The notes under the pieces were generated by a model that saw only the letters and a program-made list of their open reading frames with translations, made no database searches and was not told the origin of the DNA. From WJLY01 sp964399265 (GTDB taxonomy: Bacteria; Joyebacterota; Joyebacteria; Joyebacterales; Joyebacteraceae), in NCBI GenBank assembly GCA_964399265.1, contig CAYNQF010000011.1, positions 1 to 47,073 of the forward strand: a stretch of 47,073 nucleotides of DNA, in the 5' to 3' direction. Both the position numbers and the translations under genes were made by a program. Below are positions 7,704-13,738 of this stretch, piece after piece. Numbering within the stretch: the stretch's first letter is position 1; each line of letters starts with the position of its first letter.

Positions 7704-7732
7704 TTGACCGACACGTCCTGCGATACTAGAAT
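7704..7732 (+). promoter_or_regulatory. Strong sigma-70-type promoter (TTGACC-N17-TAGAAT)
   Basis: The -35 TTGACC is at 7704-7709, the spacer is 17 bp and the -10 TAGAAT is at 7727-7732. Transcription should start near 7739, run first into the terminator hairpin at 7757-7793, and then reach the symporter gene. Confidence 0.7.
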
Positions 7733-7756
7733 GCGCGCTGAGTCATGCCAGGCCCG

Positions 7757-7793
7757 CGGCCACCCAGACTCATGGGTGGCCGTTTCTGTTCTT
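7757..7793 (+). terminator. Intrinsic terminator or attenuator in the symporter leader
   Basis: A perfect 10-bp stem (CGGCCACCCA/TGGGTGGCCG) with a 6-nt loop GACTCA, followed by TTTCTGTTCTT. The loop is complementary to TGAGTC at 7739-7744, at the very start of the predicted transcript. This gives a possible competing structure. No gene ends upstream on this strand. Confidence 0.7.
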
Positions 7794-7879
7794 CAGGGGC
7801 GGCCTGAGGTCCATTGGACCATCGCGTGGACGGTCCCCGCGACCGGCGGGACGTGTCCATGGGGGAGCGGAGGAGCCGT

Positions 7880-9583
7880 ATGAGAGCGGCGATCGTCCTG
7901 TCATATCTGGGAGTCATACTGGCGGTCGGCGCGGCGGCCAGAAGGATGGGTCGCGGCGACGAGGCGTTCTACCTCGCGGGGAGGACGCTCGGGCCGTTCA
8001 TCCTCCTCGCTACGATGGCCGCCACCAACTTCAGCGGTTTCACCGTCCTGGGATTCTCGGGCGCCGGATACCGCATTGGCTTCTCTTTCTATCCCGTGAT
8101 GGCATACGGCACAGCCTTCATGGCACTCTCCTTCGTTATCGTGGGGCTTCCCGTATGGAGGCTCGGCAGGAAGTTCGGGCTCGTGACGCCCCCCGAGCTG
8201 CTCCGGGCCAGGCACGGCAGCAGGCCGCTCTCCGTCGCCTTCGGAAGCGCGATGGCGGTGTTCACGCTGCCGTATCTCGCCATCCAGCCGATGGCGGCCG
8301 GGTACGCGCTCGAGAAGATCCTGCACGTACCCTACGAGACGGGCGCCGCGCTCGTGACCGCGCTGGTGCTGGCCTACGTGCTCATGGGGGGGATGCGCGC
8401 GGTCGCCAGGACCGACATCGTCCAGGGGCTCGCGATGACGGCCTTCCTAGTCGCCGGGCTTCTCGTCGTGGCCCGGGCCTCCGGCGGCTTCGTCACGGGC
8501 ATGGAACGCGTGGCGGCTTCCTCGCCCTCTCACTTCTCGAGGCCCGGCGCGGCGGGAGGGCTCGCCATGGGCGTGTGGGCGAGCTACATGGTCCTGTGGC
8601 TCCTGGCCGACCCGATGTTCCCGCAGCTCTTCCAGAGGTTCTACGCGGCCAGGGACGACGTGTCGATCACTCGCACGATGACGCTCTACCCTCTGGTTAC
8701 GGGCTCCCTCTTCTTCCTGCCTGTCGCGGCGGGCGTTCTCGGACGGCTCCACTTCCCGGAACTCACGGGGAAGGCCACGGACCAGATCCTCCCGCTTCTG
8801 ATGGACCGCTTCGGTGGCGACTGGCTCTCGGCCCTCGCGGTCGCGGGACTCCTCGGGGCCATCATGTCGACCATGGACTCGCAGCTCCTCACGCTTGGTT
8901 CGATCGTCGAGCGTGACCTCCTCGGGGTGCGAGCAGGCACGGGGCCCGGGCCGGGCGTGGCTCGTAGCGCGGTCCTGGAGGAACGGGGCAAGAGCCCGCT
9001 CGCACGCGTGGTCGTCGCGGCCCTCGCAGTCGTCGGATACCTGCTGGCTCTCAGACCGCCCGCGACGATCCTTGCGATAGCCACGGAGACATTCGCCGGG
9101 CTCGCCGTGCTGTTCCCTTGCGTGGTGGCTGCCATCTACTGGCGCAGGGCAAGCGCGCCGTGGGCCGTGGCCTCGATCGTCGCCGGAGAGACGATGGTCG
9201 TGCTGTATCACTTCGGGCTGCTGCCCGCGTTCGGCCTGCTGCCGGCCATACCGGCCACGGCGGTGGCGGCGGCTCTCGTCCTCGTGGGAGGCACCGTATC
9301 GGGCGGCTCCGGCGTGCTGCCCGACGGATGGGCCGACGAGACGCGCGTCCGGCTCCCCCGGAGATGGCTCGTCACATGGTCGGCCGTGTTCGCCGTCCTC
9401 CTGGCACTCTCGGTCGATTGGTGGGGATGGAACGACCCGCCCGTGCTCACGCTCGGGCTGCCGCGCTGGGTGTTCTACTTCGGTGGGCTCTGCGTCGCGC
9501 TCGCCGTCGCCTTCGCCGGCCTTTCACGCGCGATCACCGCTCCGTCGGATGCTCGCCGAGCCAGCCGACGAGGTTCGCGATGA
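7880..9583 (+). CDS. Sodium:solute symporter (SSS/PutP family)
   Basis: A 567-residue polytopic membrane protein with about 13-14 hydrophobic segments. The SSS-family start is visible: SYLGVILAVGAAARR, FYLAGRTLGP and ATNFSGFTVLGFSGAGYRIG (TM1-2 sodium-binding region). PEL-rich loops (VTPPELLRARHG), DIVQGLAMTAF and the LLGAIMSTMDSQLLTLGSIVERDL segment complete the core of the LeuT-like fold. The ATG at 7880 has GGAGCGGAGGAG just upstream; in-frame starts from 7814 lack a ribosome site. The substrate (amino acid, sugar, organic acid or pantothenate type) cannot be decided. The 3' end overlaps the convergent gene by 50 bp. Confidence 0.92.
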   Translation: MRAAIVLSYLGVILAVGAAARRMGRGDEAFYLAGRTLGPFILLATMAATNFSGFTVLGFSGAGYRIGFSFYPVMAYGTAFMALSFVIVGLPVWRLGRKFGLVTPPELLRARHGSRPLSVAFGSAMAVFTLPYLAIQPMAAGYALEKILHVPYETGAALVTALVLAYVLMGGMRAVARTDIVQGLAMTAFLVAGLLVVARASGGFVTGMERVAASSPSHFSRPGAAGGLAMGVWASYMVLWLLADPMFPQLFQRFYAARDDVSITRTMTLYPLVTGSLFFLPVAAGVLGRLHFPELTGKATDQILPLLMDRFGGDWLSALAVAGLLGAIMSTMDSQLLTLGSIVERDLLGVRAGTGPGPGVARSAVLEERGKSPLARVVVAALAVVGYLLALRPPATILAIATETFAGLAVLFPCVVAAIYWRRASAPWAVASIVAGETMVVLYHFGLLPAFGLLPAIPATAVAAALVLVGGTVSGGSGVLPDGWADETRVRLPRRWLVTWSAVFAVLLALSVDWWGWNDPPVLTLGLPRWVFYFGGLCVALAVAFAGLSRAITAPSDARRASRRGSR

Positions 9584-10553
9584 ACTCGAGGTTGGCCGGC
9601 ACTGCGGCGGCGACCTCGTCGTCGAACATCCTCGAACTGCCGACGACCGCGACGCGCGTCGGCAGGCTGTCATTGATCCTGTCGCTGGGATCGGTGAACT
9701 CGACGGTGCCGTCCTCGTGCTCGACGATTACCGGCAGGTCCGAGAACGCGCTCCCGAACGTCCCCTCGAGACAGACCGCGAGCGAGTAACTGCCCCCGGG
9801 GGGCGCGCCGGTCAGCGCCGCCGCGCGGTCCGGCTCCGGCCTGAAGTCGGGCGCCACGCTCGTGAACGCGGGCGTCGTCCAGGTCTCCGGCCCGGACCTC
9901 GCGAGCACGGTGGCCCTGTGCGCCGCCTTCTTGCGCACGGTGAGCGAGGACGTCCACGCGAAGACCACCTTGGCGTCCCTTGGCATGATCGACCGCGCGA
10001 GCCCGCTGTCCTGGGGTGTGCCGACCGGCCAGAAGGCGTACCCGCCGATCGCTCTCTCGTACGCCATGCTGCCCTCGAGCACGTCGGCCACGAGGTCCGG
10101 ATTCGCGGTGGCCCCGTAGGCATCGGCGAAGGCGAAGAGGTTGCCCCTTACCGCGGATGCCTCGGTCTCGTCGGCGTTGATCGAGACCCCGTTCAGCAGG
10201 AAGGCGACCCTACCTCCGCGCATAACGAACTGGTCCATCTCGTACAGCCTGGCATCGGGAAGGTGGCCCGATCCTACGACGACCAGAACATCCAGTCCGT
10301 CCATGGATGCCAGCGAGTCCGGCTCCACCCTCCGCACATCGAAGTCCATTGCCAGCCGCTCCGCGAGCGCCGTGAAGTCCTCGTCGATCGGTCTGGAGCG
10401 ATCGACGGCGAAGAGGCCCACCGAGGCACCCCGTCCGGTAGGCGAGGCGAGCCGAGGTCCGAGTCCCGGGCCGTACAGCACGACGAACAGCGCCGCGACG
10501 ACGATCCCTGCGGCCAGCAGAATCCACAGGGTCCTGAGAGAGCTGCCGTTCAC
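9534..10553 (-). CDS. GldG-like / ABC-transporter auxiliary membrane protein
   Basis: A 339-residue protein with one N-terminal membrane segment (about residues 6-27) and a large periplasmic part. The segment LDVLVVVGSGHLPDARLYEM, then QFVMRGGRVAFLLNG, matches the GldG/DUF4350-like domain seen beside ABC-2 export permeases. A region near the C-terminus (RVAVVGSSRMFDDE) recalls the repeated end of that domain. The GTG start at 10553 is fixed by AGGAGG 8 nt upstream. No ABC ATPase or permease is adjacent, so it is either an orphan or works with distant partners. Its end overlaps the symporter gene tail-to-tail. Confidence 0.65.
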   Translation of the reverse strand: MNGSSLRTLWILLAAGIVVAALFVVLYGPGLGPRLASPTGRGASVGLFAVDRSRPIDEDFTALAERLAMDFDVRRVEPDSLASMDGLDVLVVVGSGHLPDARLYEMDQFVMRGGRVAFLLNGVSINADETEASAVRGNLFAFADAYGATANPDLVADVLEGSMAYERAIGGYAFWPVGTPQDSGLARSIMPRDAKVVFAWTSSLTVRKKAAHRATVLARSGPETWTTPAFTSVAPDFRPEPDRAAALTGAPPGGSYSLAVCLEGTFGSAFSDLPVIVEHEDGTVEFTDPSDRINDSLPTRVAVVGSSRMFDDEVAAAVPANLEFIANLVGWLGEHPTER

Positions 10554-10631
10554 CTTGTGCGCCTCCTGACCTTGAGGTGGGGGAGAGAGGTGCCCCTTGG
10601 GCCGCGGGGGCGATTCGATCGCCGACCGAAC

Positions 10632-10660
10632 ATTGTACAACGAGAGGGTCTCCTCAGGAA
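10632..10660 (-). promoter_or_regulatory. Possible promoter of the GldG-like gene
   Basis: On the minus strand, TTCCTG, a 17-bp spacer, then TACAAT, about 80 nt upstream of the GTG. The -10 is good and the -35 is weak. Confidence 0.35.
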
Positions 10661-10705
10661 GCGGCCCGTGGGCGATGATGGTCGGTCAACAATCAGCGCG
10701 GTCTC

Positions 10706-10721
10706 TCGCGACGAGTCGCGA
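10706..10721. promoter_or_regulatory. Inverted repeat, operator candidate
   Basis: A perfect 7-bp inverted repeat TCGCGAC-GA-GTCGCGA lies between the minus-strand promoter candidate and the plus-strand promoter at 10755, ending 33 nt upstream of the latter's -35. It could bind a dimeric regulator. Confidence 0.3.
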
Positions 10722-10754
10722 CTGTCACGTTTCCGTTCAGGCCGAGGAAATGCC

Positions 10755-10783
10755 TTGACCTGCCTGTAGACGAGTGGTAGATT
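10755..10783 (+). promoter_or_regulatory. Sigma-70-type promoter (TTGACC-N17-TAGATT)
   Basis: The -35 is at 10755-10760 and the -10 at 10778-10783 with a 17-bp spacer. No plausible gene starts downstream for 530 nt, but a strong terminator lies at 11200-11243, which suggests a non-coding transcript. Confidence 0.6.
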
Positions 10784-11169
10784 GTCTGTCGAACCCACCG
10801 ACGGACGCTTTCTCGACCGGACGAGAAGCCCGACCTGCTCACGAACCAGGGAACCATCTGGGCAATGCATCAATTGAGTTCACGGCGGGGACGGCAGGTC
10901 CCAGTAGTCGCGTGTCAGCGAACGTGTTGCTGCGCAACCGATCTCGCTGTCCGTTCCGCACTCCACACTCGCTTCCAGTAGTGACGCTCCGGTGTCGGCA
11001 CCGGGGTTGTTCGCGTTGAGCTTCAGAGGCGGGCAGCCTGAATCCCCCACACCGCCTTGTGAATCAAAAGAGAAGTGAAGAGAGAGATTGGCCTCTGGAG
11101 GTACGTCGAGAGAAGACGGGCTAGAATTGAGTGCCAAGACTAGCGTCAGCCGCAGCCCTGCTCCTACCC

Positions 11170-11198
11170 TTGACCGTTTCTCCGGAGGCCGCTAAAAC
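11170..11198 (+). promoter_or_regulatory. Promoter-like sequence overlapping the terminator (TTGACC-N17-TAAAAC)
   Basis: Its predicted start (near 11205) falls inside the left arm of the terminator stem, so transcripts from it would lack the full hairpin and could pass into the ferritin operon. It may be fortuitous, since a better placed promoter follows at 11243. Confidence 0.35.
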
Positions 11199-11199
11199 G

Positions 11200-11243
11200 A
11201 GAACCGCCGCGTGGCCGTGAGGCCCGCGGCGGTTCTGTCTTCT
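11200..11243 (+). terminator. Strong intrinsic terminator
   Basis: The 12-bp stem AGAACCGCCGCG/CGCGGCGGTTCT encloses a second stem GGCC-GTGA-GGCC, and is followed by GTCTTCTT. It separates the upstream gene-free region from the ferritin operon. Confidence 0.8.
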
Positions 11244-11271
11244 TGACCCGGGCACCTCGTGTCGCTATCCT
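11243..11271 (+). promoter_or_regulatory. Promoter of the ferritin-rubredoxin operon (TTGACC-N17-TATCCT)
   Basis: The -35 at 11243-11248 and -10 at 11266-11271 lie directly after the terminator. The predicted start near 11278 leaves a 43-nt leader with AGGAGG before the TTG start codon. Confidence 0.65.
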
Positions 11272-11320
11272 CGTCGCGTGCGTTCCCCCGACCGGACCAC
11301 AGGCACACAAGGAGGACTGA

Positions 11321-11773
11321 TTGGACACACGGCAGTTCGACGAGGTCATCGCCTTCGCGGTGGAGAAGGAACAGGAGGCCGTCGACGCCTATACCACGGC
11401 GAGCAACATCGTGAGACGCGCACACATCAAGTCGATGCTGCTCGAATTCGCGGAGCAGGAGAGGCGGCACAAGGAAAAGCTCCTCGCCATAGACATGAGC
11501 AAGGTGGCCGACTCATCCGTCGTCAACATCCCGGATCTCAAGATCGCGGACTACAGCGACAGCATCGAGATCACCGAGGACATGGACTATCAGGATGTCC
11601 TGAGCGTGGCGATGAAGCGCGAGGAGTCTGCTCACAACTTGTATGAGATTCTCGCATCCAATACGACCGAGCCGGTGCTGTCGCGCCTGTTCGAGCTTCT
11701 CGCTCAGGAAGAGGCGAAGCACAAGCTGGCTCTCGAGAAGGAATACGACGAGCATATCTTGTCGGAGAACTGA
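11321..11773 (+). CDS. Ferritin-like diiron protein (rubrerythrin-type), first copy
   Basis: A 150-residue four-helix-bundle protein with a TTG start behind AGGAGG. It has the paired diiron motifs of rubrerythrin-type ferritin-like proteins: an early Glu cluster (E15-E19), E47-x-x-H50 in EQERRH, E101/E102 in KREESAHNLY, and E131-x-x-H134 in QEEAKH. There is no rubredoxin domain in the polypeptide, but rubredoxin is encoded separately two genes downstream. Rubrerythrins reduce hydrogen peroxide with electrons from rubredoxin. The likely role is cytosolic peroxide or oxygen defence, or iron handling, in an anaerobe or microaerophile. Confidence 0.88.
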   Translation: MDTRQFDEVIAFAVEKEQEAVDAYTTASNIVRRAHIKSMLLEFAEQERRHKEKLLAIDMSKVADSSVVNIPDLKIADYSDSIEITEDMDYQDVLSVAMKREESAHNLYEILASNTTEPVLSRLFELLAQEEAKHKLALEKEYDEHILSEN

Positions 11774-11816
11774 CGGGCTGGAGTCCCGCGCACGCGCGGG
11801 GCTCGACGGAGGTCTC

Positions 11817-12326
11817 ATGATTGAGTATCTCAACGAGGACGAGGTCTACAGAGTAGGCATGTGCATCGAAGAGGCGGGGCTCGAGTTCTACACGAAAATG
11901 GCAGAGAGGGCGAAAGACACAACAACCAAGCGAGTCTTCAAGAGACTCGCTCGCGACGAACAGAACCATCTCGCCTTCTTCGAGTCCCTGGAGCTTGCGA
12001 CGGCGGGCGGCATGGGCACGCGGCCGGTCGAGCAGGACAAGGACGTCTCCAAATACGTGTGCTCGCTCGTCGACGGCGGCATCTTCCGCGGTATCGAGGA
12101 GATGGAGAGCTTCGAGAAGGGCAAGTACGACGCTGAGAGGGCGCTCGAGCTGGCCCTGCAGGTGGAGAAGGACGCGGTGCTCTACTACATGGAGGCCGTT
12201 GCGTCGTCCAGGAAGAAGAAGACCAAGGAAGCGCTCAAGCGGCTGGTCGAGGAGGAGAAGGGCCACGTTGTCCAGATAACCAACAGGCTCAACAACCTCA
12301 GGAAGCGCAAGGCCAAGAAGAAGTGA
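11817..12326 (+). CDS. Ferritin-like diiron protein (rubrerythrin-type), second copy
   Basis: 169 residues; the ATG follows GGAGG. The diiron ligands can be placed at E19 (CIEEAG), E48-x-x-H51 (DEQNH), E117 (QVEKDA) and E147-x-x-H150 (EEKGH), so the site is complete. The protein is diverged from its neighbour at 11321 and ends in a strongly basic tail (RKRKAKKK) that could bind nucleic acid or polyphosphate. The gene is 43 nt after the first ferritin-like gene and 13 nt before rubredoxin, so it is part of one operon. It probably shares the peroxide-reductase or iron-handling role. Confidence 0.87.
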   Translation: MIEYLNEDEVYRVGMCIEEAGLEFYTKMAERAKDTTTKRVFKRLARDEQNHLAFFESLELATAGGMGTRPVEQDKDVSKYVCSLVDGGIFRGIEEMESFEKGKYDAERALELALQVEKDAVLYYMEAVASSRKKKTKEALKRLVEEEKGHVVQITNRLNNLRKRKAKKK

Positions 12327-12339
12327 ACGGAGGTGCGGT

Positions 12340-12498
12340 TTGAGTAGCTACAGGTGCACCGTTTGCGGCTACATCTACGACCCGGCGGCGGGCGATCCCG
12401 ACAACGGGGTGGAGCCGAACACCGCCTTCGAAGATCTCCCGGACGACTGGGTATGTCCGGTGTGCGGAGCGACGAAGGACCAGTTCGAGGAGGCGTAG
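12340..12498 (+). CDS. Rubredoxin
   Basis: A 52-residue protein with a TTG start behind CGGAGG. It has the full rubredoxin signature: CTVCG (C6, C9), GYIYDPAAGDPDNGV, then WVCPVCGATKDQFE (C39, C42). The four Cys bind one iron and carry single electrons. It lies between two ferritin-like proteins and a pyridine-nucleotide FAD oxidoreductase, the standard partner set: NADH to flavoprotein to rubredoxin to diiron peroxidase. Confidence 0.96.
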   Translation: MSSYRCTVCGYIYDPAAGDPDNGVEPNTAFEDLPDDWVCPVCGATKDQFEEA

Positions 12499-12513
12499 CC
12501 ACTGGCTTCGAGA

Positions 12514-13716
12514 GTGGTCATAGTCGGCGCGGGCGTTGCCGGAGTGACGGCTGCCCGCGCCGTTCGTCAGGCCGATCCGGACGTCGAGATCGACCTATTC
12601 GCGCGTGAACCCTACCTCTACTATTACAGGCCGCGGCTTCCCGATGTCGTCGCAGGAGAGGTCGAGCCCGACGAGATCGTGGCCTACCCGCAGGACTGGT
12701 ACGACTCCCAGCACATACGCGTCCACCTCTCGGAGGAGGTCGTCTCCGTCGACACCAGCGCCGGAGCGGTGCTCCTGGACGGGGGGAGACGAGTCGAGTA
12801 CGGCTCGCTTCTGGTGGCCACCGGCGCGGACCCGTTCATCCCGCCCATCGATGGAGCGGGCAACTCCGGGTTCCTTTCGCTTCGCACGATCGACGACGCG
12901 TTGGCGATAAGAGAGCGGGCCGCGAACGCGAAGGAAGCCGTGGTGATCGGTGGAGGTCTTCTCGGACTCGAGGCCGGCCGCGGTCTGCAGCGGGCCGGCC
13001 TTGACGTGACCGTTCTCGAGGGGGCCGACTGGCTCCTGCCGCGCCAGCTCGACGCGGCCGCGGCGAGCGTGTTGCTGCAGGACGTGGACCGTCTTGGCAT
13101 CAAGGTCAAGACCGGCGCGAGCGTGTCTCGCATCGAGGGACAGGGACACGTGACCGGGGTCACGCTGGCCGACGGGACGAGCTACCCTGCCGGCATCGTG
13201 CTCTGCTCGACCGGCGTCCGGTCGACGGTCGGATTCCTTGACGGCAGCGGTCTCGAGGTCGGTCGCGGCGTCGTGGTCGACCCCAGGATGAAGACCAACG
13301 TCCCCGACGTCTACGCCGCGGGTGACGTGGCGACGCTCGAGGGCATGGTCGGCGGCAACATACCCGTTGCTATCTCGCAGGCGGAGGCTGCCGCCGGAAG
13401 CATCACGAAGTCGGCCGATGCGAAGCCCGCCAGAGCCGTCTCCTACAACACTCTCAAGATCGTGGGCATCGATGTCTTCTCGGCCGGGGCCACCGAGTGT
13501 CATGACACGTCATGCGTGGAGCGCGTCTACGAGGACCGCGATGCGGGCATCTACCGGAAGGTCGTCCTTCAGGACGGCGTCATCAGCGGAGCGATGGTCG
13601 TGGGCTCCCGAACCGGTGTCAGCCGGCTGAATACTCTCGTGCAGTCCAGGGCGGACATCGGGCGCTGGAGCGACTCGATCGCCCGCGAGGACTTCGACTT
13701 CAGTTCGATCTCCTGA
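12514..13716 (+). CDS. FAD-dependent NAD(P)H:rubredoxin-type oxidoreductase
   Basis: A ~400-residue pyridine-nucleotide-disulfide-fold flavoprotein. The FAD GxGxxG motif is at the N-terminus (VIVGAGVAGVTAARAV), the NAD-binding motif VIGGGLLGLEAGRGL is near residue 145, and the second FAD motif DVYAAGDVAT near 265. LYYYRPRLPDVVAGE is typical of the NADH:rubredoxin reductase / nitrite-reductase-like branch, and there is no redox CxxxxC. The GTG at 12514 has no close SD. An in-frame CTG at 12502 lies 9 nt after GAGGAGG and would give MASRVVIVGAG, a more usual N-terminus, so the true start may be CTG. It probably reduces the adjacent rubredoxin. Confidence 0.88.
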   Translation: MVIVGAGVAGVTAARAVRQADPDVEIDLFAREPYLYYYRPRLPDVVAGEVEPDEIVAYPQDWYDSQHIRVHLSEEVVSVDTSAGAVLLDGGRRVEYGSLLVATGADPFIPPIDGAGNSGFLSLRTIDDALAIRERAANAKEAVVIGGGLLGLEAGRGLQRAGLDVTVLEGADWLLPRQLDAAAASVLLQDVDRLGIKVKTGASVSRIEGQGHVTGVTLADGTSYPAGIVLCSTGVRSTVGFLDGSGLEVGRGVVVDPRMKTNVPDVYAAGDVATLEGMVGGNIPVAISQAEAAAGSITKSADAKPARAVSYNTLKIVGIDVFSAGATECHDTSCVERVYEDRDAGIYRKVVLQDGVISGAMVVGSRTGVSRLNTLVQSRADIGRWSDSIAREDFDFSSIS

Positions 13717-13738
13717 TTTCGACAACGGAGGAACGGCC

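Larger units (their letters stand above)
10790..11243 (+). ncRNA. Candidate structured non-coding RNA (unknown class)
   Basis: This gene-free stretch is bounded by a good promoter and a strong terminator. Pairings visible by eye include a hairpin at about 10809-10829 (TCTCG/CGAGA), a long-range GACCTGC (near 10835) with GCAGGTC (near 10900), a nested AGCGA/TCGCT stem enclosing GTTGC-TGC-GCAAC, CCGGTG-TCGG-CACCGG, and AGGCGG/CCGCCT. I searched for and did not find the signatures of tmRNA, RNase P RNA (GAGGAAAGTCCGGGC) or SRP RNA. GC-rich DNA gives chance stems, so covariance is needed. Confidence 0.35.

Noticed and set aside
9483..10769. A 428-codon plus-strand frame opposite the GldG-like gene
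   Set aside because: It overlaps the symporter end in another frame and carries Arg-rich non-protein-like composition. The minus-strand protein has a membrane segment and an SD.
10880..11137. An 85-codon minus-strand frame in the gene-free region
   Set aside because: It starts with TTG without an SD, has no promoter, and lies between a plus-strand promoter and terminator. A faint likeness of its end to beta-helix proteins is not enough to call a gene or pseudogene.
10755..11243. tmRNA, RNase P RNA or SRP RNA
   Set aside because: None of the conserved core sequences of these RNAs could be found on either strand.
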